From: Streptacidiphilus neutrinimicus
Lineage (GTDB): Bacteria; Actinomycetota; Actinomycetes; Streptomycetales; Streptomycetaceae
Assembly (NCBI RefSeq): GCF_000787815.1
Contig: NZ_BBPO01000013.1
Coordinates: 1-64,000, forward strand
Direction: 5' to 3'
Length of the DNA: 64,000 nucleotides
In this document: positions 8,038 through 16,725 of the stretch, piece after piece
Layout of the letters: each line of letters opens with the position of its first letter
Numbering within the stretch: the stretch's first letter is position 1
Notes under the pieces: model-generated
The model's input: the letters and a program-made list of their open reading frames with translations, nothing else
What the model was told of the DNA's origin: nothing
Database searches by the model: none
Translations under genes and position numbers: made by a program

Positions 8038-9339
8038 ATGGGGCGTACGTTGGGCATGGGCGGCGTACTGCGGTACACGAGTGCCAAGGACGCCGCCCCT
8101 CCGCTGATCGACGGCTTCGACAACTTCTATTTCGTCACCGAGAGCCCAGGGCAGAAGCGAGTATTGCTGGAGGCTGGGATCAACCCGGTGGCCAAGGTTC
8201 GCACGCCGGTCGGCGCACGGCGGCCGGCGGTGCTGATCCGCTCCAGTCCATGGAAGGCAGGCTCCGAGCAGACGCCGTGGCACGACGTCTTCGACCTCGA
8301 CCACGGCCACGTCCGCTACTTCGGCGATCACAAGGTCAATACCGACAAGCCCGTCGGCGGGACAACAGGCAATTCCGCCTTGCTCGATGCCTTCGACGAG
8401 CATCAGGCCCCGACTGCCGCGGGACGCGCGGCCGCTGCACCGCTGCTGCTCTTTCGGTCCGTATCGCGAAACGGCAAGGTCAAGGGGCACGTCGACTTCT
8501 GCGGCGTCGGCCTGATCGAGCGCGCCGAACGGGTCGTCCAATGGGCGGGTCAGGCCCGCAGCACGTTCACCAACTACGTCTTCGACCTGGCTGTGATCGA
8601 CCTGTCCGCCGAGGGAGACAAGCTGGACTGGGAGTGGATCACAGCACGCCGAGATCCCGGCAGGTCCGATGCCGATGTGTTGAAGCTGGCCCCGGCGGCC
8701 TGGCGGGAGTGGGTGAAGCACGGACACTCCGTTCTCCCACAGGTTCGTCGGCGAGTCGCTCGAAGCAGCGTCGTCAAGGTACGCGACCAACGCCCCACGG
8801 TGGGCAGCAGCGCGGCAGCAGACCTGCAGGCTGTCTACCAGCGCTTCGACGGCAACAAGCACGCCTTCGAGGCGCTGGCCTCCGCGGTGGCAGCTCGAGT
8901 GATGCGCGCCTCTGGGCACGGATACCTGGAAGGCTGGCTGACCCGTCGGTCGGGAGACGGCGGCGCGGACTTCGTAGGGCGGATAGACCTCGGCAGAGGG
9001 CTCGCCGGCACCAAGCTTGTAGTGCTGGGTCAGGCCAAATGCGTCAAGCCGGACAGTCTGATCTCAGCCGAGCAGATCGCCCGGGTGGTGGCCAGGCTTC
9101 AGCGCGGGTGGATCGGCGTCTATGTCACAACGGGCTCCTACTCGGAGCCGGCTCAGCTCGAGATGGTCGAGGACCAGTACCCGATCGTCCTCATCAACGG
9201 CCAGGATCTCGTCAAGGAGCTCCGTGAGATCGCCCGGGAGGACCACGGGGGCGATCTCTCCGCGTGTGTGGAGCACCTGCTCAGCGGCCGTCCGCTCGAG
9301 GTCCTTAACCGCAGGCCGGAAGAGATCCTTCTTGGGTGA
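8038..9339 (+). CDS. AspBHI_N / Mrr-type restriction endonuclease
   Basis: A 433-residue protein; ATG 8038 is preceded by AAGGGGGAG at good spacing, so the longer frame from 7981 is rejected. The N-terminal half (GFDNFYF, then SPWKAGSEQTPWHDVFDLD at about 70-88 and VRYFGDHK) matches the AspBHI N-terminal DNA-binding domain. The C-terminal domain has a PD-(D/E)xK core of Mrr type: GDGGAD311 followed by GQAK334. AspBHI itself is a 5-methylcytosine-dependent enzyme of the MspJI family. Whether this homologue needs methylation is unknown, and the next gene is a C5 methyltransferase that would have to coexist with it. Confident as a nuclease, less so as to specificity. Confidence 0.8.
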   Translation: MGRTLGMGGVLRYTSAKDAAPPLIDGFDNFYFVTESPGQKRVLLEAGINPVAKVRTPVGARRPAVLIRSSPWKAGSEQTPWHDVFDLDHGHVRYFGDHKVNTDKPVGGTTGNSALLDAFDEHQAPTAAGRAAAAPLLLFRSVSRNGKVKGHVDFCGVGLIERAERVVQWAGQARSTFTNYVFDLAVIDLSAEGDKLDWEWITARRDPGRSDADVLKLAPAAWREWVKHGHSVLPQVRRRVARSSVVKVRDQRPTVGSSAAADLQAVYQRFDGNKHAFEALASAVAARVMRASGHGYLEGWLTRRSGDGGADFVGRIDLGRGLAGTKLVVLGQAKCVKPDSLISAEQIARVVARLQRGWIGVYVTTGSYSEPAQLEMVEDQYPIVLINGQDLVKELREIAREDHGGDLSACVEHLLSGRPLEVLNRRPEEILLG

Positions 9340-9622
9340 CTTTGGGCAGCCGCCCACCAGTACTGGACCCGTCAGCCCAGCATTTCTGGGCACCGGGCGC
9401 ACCGAGCGGGCCGAGCTGGAGAGCAAGGCCCGACGGGCCCTTCCGCAGATGGTCCTCCTGCGACTGAACACGACAGAGGGTGCACATCGAGGCGCGGAGC
9501 GTCACTGTCAGTGCGCCGCGGTAATCTTCAGGGTCGCCGAACAACGACAGTCAGAGCGGGCAACGAGATCACCGAGCTGATGGCACCGTCGCCCCGTTAC
9601 GACATACCTGGAGAAGACCCAA

Positions 9623-10720
9623 GTGCAGCCCACCAAGATCGTGGACCTGTTCGCCGGCCCCGGCGGACTCGATGTGGCGGCAGAGAAGCTTGGTGTCCCA
9701 ACCGTGGGAGTCGAATGGGACTCGGCGGCGTGCACGACCCGCCGCGCGGCAGGTCTGGAGACGGTGGAGGGGGATGTACGCCTGTACGACCCGTCCCATT
9801 TCCCCGAGGCCGACGTCCTGGCCGGAGGACCTCCTTGCCAGACCTTCACCGTCGCTGGCAGCGGGGCCGGCCGTAGGGCGCTCGACGACGTCCTGAACTT
9901 CGTCAAGCGATTCGTCGCCCGGGAGAGCCGTGAGGAGATCGAGAAGGATCTCTCCAAGCTCGACGACGAGCGGACGGGTCTTGTCCTGCAACCTCTTCGC
10001 TGGGCCCTGGACGCCATCGATCGCTTCGACCGACCGTACCGGGCAATCGTTCTTGAGCAGGTCCCGGCGGTGCTCCCCGTGTGGCAGGCCTACGCCGAAG
10101 CGCTGGACGGCGAGGGCTACACCGTCGACGTCGGCATCCTGCACACCGAGGCATTCGGAGTCCCTCAGACGCGCAGGCGTGCCGTACTCATCGCCCGGCA
10201 TGGGGATGTCGAAGTGGCGCTCCCCGACCCCACTCACCGCACGTACCGCAAGGGCGTGCCCCGCGAGGAGGGACCTGCCGCCCTCGAAGAGTGGCGCAGG
10301 ATGGCCGACGTGATCGATCGCCCCACCGCCTTCGAAGTGATCTCCAACTACGGCACGGGCGGCGACCCCAAGGCACGCGGCCGTCGAGGATCATGGGAGC
10401 CGTCAGCCACGGTCACCGGGAAGATCTCTCGCAACCGCGTCGTCGGGCTAGACGGCTCCGAGCTGGACCGCTTCTCCTTCTCCGAGGCGGGGCGCCTGCA
10501 AACATTCCCGACCGACTACCCGTGGTCCGGGCGCGACGTCGGGCAGCAGATCGGCAACGCCGTTCCCCCGCGGCTCGCCATGCACGTGCTGTCCGCTGCA
10601 TTCGGCTGGTCCCCTCCGTCCGAGGCCATGCTGCGCAGCCTCAACACCTGGAAGGCACACGGCCCCTCATCGCCAGCCGCCGATACCTCTGTGCCGAGCG
10701 GCTCCAGCCCCTCCGAGTAA
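9623..10720 (+). CDS. DNA (cytosine-5) methyltransferase
   Basis: A 365-residue protein starting at GTG 9623 (CTGGAG about 9 bases upstream). All main C5-methyltransferase blocks are visible: motif I DLFAGPGG (8-15), motif IV GGPPCQTF with catalytic Cys72, motif VI LEQVPAVLP (ENV replaced by EQV, Glu145), motif VIII QTRRRAVLIA and motif X GNAVPPRLA near the end. A charged helical insert (about 95-120) follows motif IV. The gene is flanked by two nuclease genes on the same strand. NaeI systems use a C5 methyltransferase, so this enzyme could be the cognate modifier of the NaeI-like enzyme at 11983. A role in blocking or licensing the Mrr-type enzyme is also possible. Confidence 0.93.
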   Translation: MQPTKIVDLFAGPGGLDVAAEKLGVPTVGVEWDSAACTTRRAAGLETVEGDVRLYDPSHFPEADVLAGGPPCQTFTVAGSGAGRRALDDVLNFVKRFVARESREEIEKDLSKLDDERTGLVLQPLRWALDAIDRFDRPYRAIVLEQVPAVLPVWQAYAEALDGEGYTVDVGILHTEAFGVPQTRRRAVLIARHGDVEVALPDPTHRTYRKGVPREEGPAALEEWRRMADVIDRPTAFEVISNYGTGGDPKARGRRGSWEPSATVTGKISRNRVVGLDGSELDRFSFSEAGRLQTFPTDYPWSGRDVGQQIGNAVPPRLAMHVLSAAFGWSPPSEAMLRSLNTWKAHGPSSPAADTSVPSGSSPSE

Positions 10721-11003
10721 CCGGAGCCTTCGGGCGGCCCCGAACGTGTCTGCTTTCCCGCCCAGGACCTTGCTGCCGGAGTACCGGCTCATCGCCGCCG
10801 GTCGGTCGCGCTGCATGCCGGGGCCTACCGAGCGAGCGTTCTGTGCCGTGCTGGCTTCCCCGACAGCCTCAGAGACGCTGCGCCGCCGCGCCGTCCAGAG
10901 TGTCAGCAAGTCGAGCTGGTCCCACGAAGTTGCGGGTCGGTTTCGCCCAGCAGGCCGCGAGAATGGTGAAGGCGCAGACGCCGACAGGGCGAACAGGGGT
11001 GGA

Positions 11004-11747
11004 ATGACGATGAAGCGCTACGACTACGCGATCGACGCTGCCTTTCACTACAGCCGGGACCGACTCGCCTACCCCGTGGAGCAGAAGCTGTCCTGGCCCG
11101 ACTCCGGTAAGGTTCTGGCGCGCTCGTTGGAGTATGCCGTTAGCGGCCTCGGAATCGCTTGGGGTCACCCAGTGAAGGCTGGCCCGAAAGCTCAGCGGAT
11201 CTTCGACACGCTCGGCCCCCACACCCCGCCCGCCCTCGCCACCGCAGTAGTCGGGATCTGGGCTGCCGAGGGGCAAACCGACGCGAAACTCCCCTTCGAT
11301 CAACTGCACGCACTGGCCACCGCAGCAGTCGACTCCCTGCACAAGCTGAGCAACTCGACGCCCCCGACCGACTTGGCCGTCCCACCCTCGCCACAGCCGA
11401 TCAACTGGGAAGATCTGGATCCTCAAGATCAGGTCCTCCTCAGCACTGCCGCTGCGGAGGCCCGCAAATGGGTCCCGGACCTTCAGGTTCGGCTTTTCGG
11501 TTCGCGAGCTGCGGGTCGCGCCCGCCCCGACAGCGACTACGACCTTCTCCTGATCTTTCCCACCCTGCCCCACCCGCAGCAGTCATTGGCGATCGGCGAC
11601 CTCACCACTCACGTGAGGAACCACGACGCCGAAGTCGACAGGGTGGAACTGAGCGCAGCCGCCTGGACCCAGCCCGAGCCAGCTGACGAGCTGATCGTCG
11701 ACCTCACCCGACAATGCTCGATCGAAGTCCCGAGCGCCTGCAGTTGA
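11004..11747 (+). CDS. MNT-type nucleotidyltransferase with helical N-terminal domain
   Basis: A 247-residue protein; ATG 11004 follows GGGGTGG, and ATG 11010 is an alternative start. The C-terminal third carries the minimal nucleotidyltransferase signature GSx10DxD exactly (Gly166-Ser167, then ten residues, Asp178-Tyr-Asp180), with a later acidic strand (DAEVDRVEL). The first ~115 residues are helical (YAIDAAFHYSRDRL, RSLEYAVSGLGIAWG). This resembles a HEPN-MNT fusion in arrangement, but I do not see the Rx4-6H motif of an active HEPN ribonuclease. MNT proteins are antitoxins that AMPylate HEPN toxins or are standalone defence enzymes. Here the gene sits between the C5 methyltransferase and the NaeI-like nuclease. 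Confidence 0.7.
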   Translation: MTMKRYDYAIDAAFHYSRDRLAYPVEQKLSWPDSGKVLARSLEYAVSGLGIAWGHPVKAGPKAQRIFDTLGPHTPPALATAVVGIWAAEGQTDAKLPFDQLHALATAAVDSLHKLSNSTPPTDLAVPPSPQPINWEDLDPQDQVLLSTAAAEARKWVPDLQVRLFGSRAAGRARPDSDYDLLLIFPTLPHPQQSLAIGDLTTHVRNHDAEVDRVELSAAAWTQPEPADELIVDLTRQCSIEVPSACS

Positions 11748-11982
11748 GGAGGAGAGGCACGGACCGGATTGTCTCAGGCGCCACCGCCAACCTGCTCGAC
11801 CCAGAGCGGGTGAGCACTCCAGTCTGTCGGTGCCTGCTGCCAGACTGCAGCGCGTGACGATACAAGAGGGTCTGCCTTTCCCGCAGGATGTTGCTCAGGC
11901 TGGCATGCAGGAGTCGCGAGCGTTGGCGGCGATGCACTCGCGCCGCAACTCGTTCCGCACCTGGGACCCCCCGTGCGAGCCC

Positions 11983-13050
11983 ATGAGCAAGGTGCCGCGC
12001 GAATGGCGGATACAGTCGGGGCTTACGCAGCAGGTCCCCGATGACCTTGCCCCCTTCGTTGAGTGGTTCAACGAGCAGCCGGAGGCACGGGAGCGGTTCC
12101 GATGGGCGCTGCGCGACTCCCTCGATGAGTTGCTCGATGGTCAGCGGACGGGGCGCTGGGCTTACCAGCACCTGACGAAGACCGAGAAGACGTATCTCGG
12201 CACGGCCGTCGAGGTGAACCTCACCAAGGAGTTCGCCATCGCCAACGGCGCAGACCTCGACTGGTCGATCGCAGACCTTGACATTGACTGCAAGTTCTCC
12301 AAGGACCTCGGTGGTTGGGAGATCCCAATGGAGATGTATCTGTGCGGCGACCACGGTGAGCGGGGTGGTCGAGCCAACCATGCTGCAGTCGTGACCTGGA
12401 TGAACGACGACACGAGCCAGTGGGCCGCGGGCATCGTGCGGATCACCGACGGGCGCCTGCGCTGGAAGAAGGCGACGGCTGCAAACAGCGACCGCGTCCG
12501 AGCGTACAACCGGGACAACAAGCGCAAGCTCTCCGATACCGCCAAGTCCGATGTGTACTGGCTCTGGGGCGGCCTCCAGACCGATCTGCCGACGAACCTG
12601 CTGCGCCACCTGGATCCTGAAGCACGCGAGCGGATTCTCTCTGCATCGCTGCCGGGCCGGCGCTCGTCGGGCCAGCAGCGGCTGAACCAGCTGTTCCGCG
12701 AGGTGCGAGACCGGATCGTCGGCCGACAGACTGTGTTGACCGTCGGTCAGCAGGACGACTCGCCGAAGCGTGCACGCGACGCACGAAAGCATCTACGCCC
12801 CGACGGGATCGTCGTGCTGGGTCACCAAGGGTCACACCCGCAGGTCGCCCGCGCGCTCGAACTGCCAGTACCGATCAAGGGCGAATGGATCTCCACCCAC
12901 CTTGTTCCCGTTTCATCTGACGATGCCCGACCGAAATTCTCGCTGGACGGCCAGTTCTGGGCTCGCGCTCGTGGGAATGAGCTGTTGAATCCTGAGCCCA
13001 ATCCTGCCCCAGACCTACCTGATGACCGAGCGATTGATGAGCCGTGCTAG
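11983..13050 (+). CDS. NaeI-family type II restriction endonuclease
   Basis: A 355-residue protein from ATG 11983. A GTG at 11830 would add 51 residues without similarity, although ATG 11983 has only a weak ribosome-binding site. The sequence aligns well with NaeI from memory: LDGQRTGRW (51-59), HLTKTEKTYLGTAVEVNL (63-80), then LDWSIADLDIDCKFS. NaeI catalytic residues E70, D86, D95 and K97 correspond to E77, D93, D102 and K104 here. NaeI Leu43, whose change to Lys converts NaeI into a topoisomerase, corresponds to Leu50, so a nuclease is predicted. The C-terminal Topo-like DNA-binding domain (QQDDSPKRAR, LRPDGIVVLGHQG) is also present. NaeI cuts GCCGGC and needs two sites. Confidence 0.85.
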   Translation: MSKVPREWRIQSGLTQQVPDDLAPFVEWFNEQPEARERFRWALRDSLDELLDGQRTGRWAYQHLTKTEKTYLGTAVEVNLTKEFAIANGADLDWSIADLDIDCKFSKDLGGWEIPMEMYLCGDHGERGGRANHAAVVTWMNDDTSQWAAGIVRITDGRLRWKKATAANSDRVRAYNRDNKRKLSDTAKSDVYWLWGGLQTDLPTNLLRHLDPEARERILSASLPGRRSSGQQRLNQLFREVRDRIVGRQTVLTVGQQDDSPKRARDARKHLRPDGIVVLGHQGSHPQVARALELPVPIKGEWISTHLVPVSSDDARPKFSLDGQFWARARGNELLNPEPNPAPDLPDDRAIDEPC

Positions 13051-13240
13051 TGATTGAGTACTCGGGTCGATCACGTCGTCCGACAGCCCACAAGTCACCC
13101 GGGGCTTCCGGCCGACGCGGCGTGCCTCAGAGAGAGGCGGCGAGCGGATACGGGGTACCGACTGATGCCATGAGTTGAGCTTTACTGCTGGGACCCCGGC
13201 GCGAGTGATCGAGCTGGCCCCGGGGTCCAGTGGTTGCGCA

Positions 13241-14521
13241 TCAGGGTCGGGGAGTGGCATGGAGTCGGCGCAGAGCCTGCTCCATGCCACGTAGTCCCGC
13301 ATCCAGGCTGATCTGCTGTAGCCAGTTGTCGACCAGAGTGCGACGTTCGCCTTGGTCGCGCTGATCGACGCCCGGGTCCGCCAGCAGGTTGGCTCCGTGC
13401 GAGGAGCCGGCATCAGGAAAGGGCGTCAGGCCGTTCCCAGTGAGCAGATCCTGCACGGGCGGCCCGGTGACGAAGTCCAGGCTGAGAGGCTGGGGTACGA
13501 CCAAGGGGTCGACGCCGGCCAGGGTGGCGAGCGCGGCAGTCACGCGCTCGTCAACGAGCGTGGCCACCATGGAGTCAACCAGGTCGTGGAGACGGCCGAC
13601 GGCCAGAGCCGGGCTGCTGGGCATCTTCAGGGCGTGCCCAATCCGCACGAGAGCCTCCAAGCTGACCCGCAAGTGGGAGACGGGGGCTCCGTAGGAGGCT
13701 GGCAGTTCGAGCTTTGCAACGGCTTCCAGGGCATACGGCTCCGCCGCGCCGGGGCCGCCTCGCCACAGGAGCCGAACTGTGCGGGCCCGGTTAAAGCCGG
13801 ACCGGTGGAACGGGTTCATCCCGCCAGTCCCGAGCGAAGCGCACCAGTGGAACAGTGCCTGGTGCAGTGGGGAGTTGTTCAGGGCGCCGGCGAAGGCGTC
13901 CACCGCGCTCTCGGAGAGCGGGCTCCAGGTCGCAGAGGCGTCGACCGGGACGAACATCCCGGTGTGAACCAGGAAGTCGGCCGCGTGCTGGCCATTGGCG
14001 TCCCGGGGCAGTTCAGGATGTGGCAGGCGCCAACCAAGGGTCTTCACCTGGGGCGCTGCTTCGGTGATCAGCTGAGTCAGACGCGGCAGACCAGCGACCG
14101 CGTTACGGCCATGCAGCCTGATCGGGGCCGCGCCCTGGATCAACAGGGGCCTGGGCGCCCGTGCGGGGTCAACGCGCACCACCAGCACCATCAGGCCGTC
14201 GCTGCCGGGCAGCGGCACCGGAATGATCTCGGGCTCCCACGGCGGTTCCAGCTTCTGGTGACAGGCGCTGACAATCTGAACGATCGTCGACTCCGGGACG
14301 CCGATGATCCGGTCATCCAGATTGCGCTCGGTCACCCCGACCAAGATCATGCCGCCGTAGGTGTTGGCCATTGCCGCAACCGAGTCGGGGATCTTTTGGG
14401 CGAAGCTCTCCTTGTACTCCAAGGTCAGGCTCTCGGGTTGGCCGACAGCCACAAGCTCGCGAACCCGCTCCAGAGTCACATCAGCTGGACGGCATGCGAA
14501 CAGGGAAGCAGTAGATGTCAT
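13241..14521 (-). CDS. AlbA_2/Schlafen-type putative ATP-binding protein
   Basis: A 426-residue protein from ATG 14521. The N-terminal ~150 residues have the Schlafen AlbA_2 signature: ESLTLEYKESF (about 30-40), then VAAMANTYGGMILVGV, and later LMVLVVRVDPARAPRPLL and IRLHGRNAVAGL. This domain is linked to nucleic-acid binding or RNase activity in Schlafen proteins and is common in bacterial defence islands. The C-terminal ~270 residues are not recognised. It is transcribed opposite to the restriction genes and in the same direction as the RES pair behind it. A role in defence is suggested by neighbours only. Confidence 0.75.
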   Translation of the reverse strand: MTSTASLFACRPADVTLERVRELVAVGQPESLTLEYKESFAQKIPDSVAAMANTYGGMILVGVTERNLDDRIIGVPESTIVQIVSACHQKLEPPWEPEIIPVPLPGSDGLMVLVVRVDPARAPRPLLIQGAAPIRLHGRNAVAGLPRLTQLITEAAPQVKTLGWRLPHPELPRDANGQHAADFLVHTGMFVPVDASATWSPLSESAVDAFAGALNNSPLHQALFHWCASLGTGGMNPFHRSGFNRARTVRLLWRGGPGAAEPYALEAVAKLELPASYGAPVSHLRVSLEALVRIGHALKMPSSPALAVGRLHDLVDSMVATLVDERVTAALATLAGVDPLVVPQPLSLDFVTGPPVQDLLTGNGLTPFPDAGSSHGANLLADPGVDQRDQGERRTLVDNWLQQISLDAGLRGMEQALRRLHATPRP

Positions 14522-14623
14522 TTGGGCCGCCCGGTCGATGCGGCAGTGCGCTTCGTGAGTGTCACGCCGATCAAGCTAACGAAGCACTAGTCAGCAGCGT
14601 GCAGGTTTCCCGCACGGCGCCAG

Positions 14624-14734
14624 CTAAAGGACCCGGCGGATCAGGAACTCACGCTCGTCGGGCTGGGCTTCGTCCAAGCTGACGGCAAAGTCGTCTGCCA
14701 TGTCGTCGAAGAGGCCGATGTCCCAGGCGCCATT
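14624..14734 (-). pseudogene. Truncated copy of the DUF4259 gene at 29163
   Basis: The minus strand here encodes GAWDIGLFDDMADDFAVS and LDEAQPDEREFLIRRVL then a stop at 14624-14626. This matches the first ~35 residues of the intact DUF4259 protein at 29163-29594 (GTWDIGPFDNDTAADFADS, LDEAQPGQREGLIRGVL). The codon at the intact gene's TTG start is AAT here, and the rest of the gene is missing. Similarity continues upstream into the 5' flank (14735-14780), so a whole segment was once duplicated. Confidence 0.7.
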
Positions 14735-14899
14735 GGTGATCTCCTCGCTGCGCTGGCGGGGATGCTGTCATCGACGACCCACAACGAACGGGAATGTCCG
14801 GCCGTGGTGACTTCAACGGGCAGGGGCCGGCCGATTCGCGGCAATCCTCTGACCCACGGCCGTGTCGGCCTCCCAGCCAGCCAGAGCGTGAAGAGAACC

Positions 14900-15523
14900 T
14901 CAGTCGAAGAGCGGCACCGGCGGAAAGTGGGGAACACCAAAGGTTCTTTCGATCTCTCGGAGCAGGTGCGAATTGATCGGCTTTGGCTCTCCGCACTGCA
15001 GGCGATCGTCATGCTCACCCGGCCGACCGTAGAAGGCGACGCAGTCGGCGCCCGACATGTTCGCCCTTCTGGACCTATGGCGGACGCCGTCGAAGCCAGC
15101 CTTCCGGAAGGCCCGCCCCCAGCTCTGCGTCTGACGACGAATCGTGCCGACCTGGATCTCGGCTCCGATACCCCAAAGGCCGACGGACTTGGGGGCGGTG
15201 AGGTCGGCAACCCCGTGAGTCGTCTTGGGCGTAACCTCGGACACCCGGTGGCTCTCCGCCCAGGTCGTGCTGATCACTGGAGCTCCGGCGAGGTTCTCCA
15301 GGACGGCGGTCTCGGGGGCGGTGGCGGTGCAGCAGCATCCATACTCGGTCTTCATGTTCCGGGGTGGGTCAAACCGGCAGCTACCGTCCGTGCAGTAGTA
15401 GAGAGCGCCATTCGACTCGCTGTGTGAGCGAAAAAGCGTTTCGGCGGGCTCAATCTGGGCCTTCGGGAAAGTCTCCCCGAGGCGGTTGATCTGCTTCTTG
15501 GATCGAGGAGCGCTGGAAGTCAT
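14900..15523 (-). CDS. RES-domain toxin
   Basis: A 207-residue protein from ATG 15521-15523, which overlaps the antitoxin TGA as ATGA. RES signatures are visible: AETLFRSHS with the conserved Arg, the CRFDPP segment, and YGCCCTATAPETAVLE with the conserved Glu. RES toxins deplete NAD+ in growing cells and are held in check by Xre/MbcA/ParS-type antitoxins. The overlap and order (antitoxin first) fit a toxin-antitoxin operon. A GTG at 15532 is an alternative start. Confidence 0.85.
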   Translation of the reverse strand: MTSSAPRSKKQINRLGETFPKAQIEPAETLFRSHSESNGALYYCTDGSCRFDPPRNMKTEYGCCCTATAPETAVLENLAGAPVISTTWAESHRVSEVTPKTTHGVADLTAPKSVGLWGIGAEIQVGTIRRQTQSWGRAFRKAGFDGVRHRSRRANMSGADCVAFYGRPGEHDDRLQCGEPKPINSHLLREIERTFGVPHFPPVPLFD

Positions 15524-16029
15524 TGAGCCCACCTCTTCGCGACAGCTCTCGCGAGCTTGAAGACCTCTTCCACCCTCCCTTCATCTTCAAGCAGTCCAGC
15601 GGGCGCCGCCTGTCCAAGCTCCTCGCATGGCGCGACCATCCAAGCTGCAATCATGTACGGATCAAACTCGCCGCTCGCTCGAAAGATCTGCAGAACTCGT
15701 TCGGCCGCGGGTCGCACTTGGCGACGCGAGCGATCGAACTGCCAGACTGGAAAGTGGGTCGTCTGCTTCCCCGGGAGCCCGATCAGGGTGTGCTTCTGGA
15801 CTCTCTTCTGCAGGGCCTGCCGGGTGACTCCCAGGAGATCGGTCGCCTCGGCCGTCTGCATCCGATCACCCACTGCACGAGCCCAGGCCACCGGCGCCAA
15901 GGCGGCGCGAGCCGCCTCATAGCCAACGTCATGGGGATCGACGTCATCCGGCAGCCCTTCGAGCAGGTCCTTCATGTCGATGAGCCCCTTTTGAAACCCT
16001 TCGACCAGTTGGTCATAGCGGTCACTCAT
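15520..16029 (-). CDS. Xre/MbcA/ParS-like antitoxin of the RES pair
   Basis: A 169-residue protein from ATG 16029; the longer frame to 16209 is out of family and lacks a ribosome-binding site. A central HTH is seen at MQTAEATDLLGVTRQALQKR followed by LIGLPGKQTTHFPVWQFD, typical of antitoxins partnered with RES toxins in actinomycetes. The C-terminal part (AERVLQIF, then FDPYMIAAWM) resembles the toxin-binding region of the ParS/MbcA family. It neutralises the RES toxin and probably autorepresses. A tandem 8-bp repeat lies just upstream of the start. Confidence 0.8.
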   Translation of the reverse strand: MSDRYDQLVEGFQKGLIDMKDLLEGLPDDVDPHDVGYEAARAALAPVAWARAVGDRMQTAEATDLLGVTRQALQKRVQKHTLIGLPGKQTTHFPVWQFDRSRRQVRPAAERVLQIFRASGEFDPYMIAAWMVAPCEELGQAAPAGLLEDEGRVEEVFKLARAVAKRWAQ

Positions 16030-16042
16030 GTCGCCATGATGC

Positions 16043-16058
16043 GTCAACCCGTCAACCC
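16043..16058 (-). promoter_or_regulatory. Tandem 8-bp repeat before the RES antitoxin
   Basis: GTCAACCC occurs twice in direct tandem (16043-16050, 16051-16058), 14 bases upstream of the antitoxin start. On the coding strand this reads GGGTTGAC twice. It is a plausible operator for autoregulation. As a -35 element it would be too close to the start codon. Confidence 0.4.
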
Positions 16059-16318
16059 CCGCAATCTGAACCGAGCAGTTTTGACCGATCGGGAACCGGC
16101 CCTGTCCAGCTTCAGGCGAGGGACGGCGTCGTCGAGCGCTCTGGACTTTGGCGGCACCGGCGCCCCGTCCGAACAAGACAGCTCCAGACGCTTCTCCAGC
16201 CCCCAGCAATCCTGATCAGGCGAGTCAGTGCTCACGTGGCTCAGCTTCACGGCGCAAGGCCTTGGCCTCGATGTCAGCAGGCGCAGAGCCTCGCCGATCC
16301 CACTTGCACCTGTGACTC

Positions 16319-16477
16319 AAGGAGCTGTACGCCGTGGTGGCGGAACAGAACCTGCCCGCCCTCTCGGCCCTCCGCCTCGCCGGCTTCCAGAACGCTCCCG
16401 CCACGACGGAGACCGCGGAGCTGAAGCCAGGGCTCCTCGCGCTGCGGCACCGGACACGGTTCGCGCGAACCTGCTGA
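16319..16477 (+). pseudogene. 3' fragment of a GNAT acetyltransferase gene
   Basis: The frame reads KELYAVVAEQNLPALSALRL, AGFQNAPATTETAEL and ends HRTRFARTC before TGA 16475-16477. This is almost identical to the last ~52 residues of the complete acetyltransferase at 31575-32180. Upstream sequence is unrelated, so only the tail is present. It is part of the longer direct repeat 16319-16628. Confidence 0.8.
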
Positions 16478-16628
16478 CCCGAAGCTCAGACCGCCCCACC
16501 GACGATCGTTCACGCGTTCTCGTCCTCGTGCACTACCCGTGCATTGCACCGGGGCAGCCGACATCCGCGCAGGTCAACAGGCATCTACCTGGGCGCTCCA
16601 GGGTCCCCGGCGTACATGGCCGACTCGT
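16319..16628 (+). repeat. Long direct repeat, copy A
   Basis: About 310 bases match 32032-32340 in the same orientation with roughly a dozen differences by eye. The unit holds the acetyltransferase tail plus ~150 bases of downstream non-coding DNA, including GCGCAGGTCAAC (16567-16578) and a GTGCACTACCCGTGCATTG stretch. The two copies bracket about 15.7 kb that contains the STAND cluster. Confidence 0.85.
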
Positions 16629-16725
16629 CCGCCGCCATACAACGCCGCAGGTCAGGCGGCTGCCTGAGCACACAGGGAACGCCTCGGGGCCATCGCGCTT
16701 CCGCCAGGCCTCACGCCGCCGCGGA

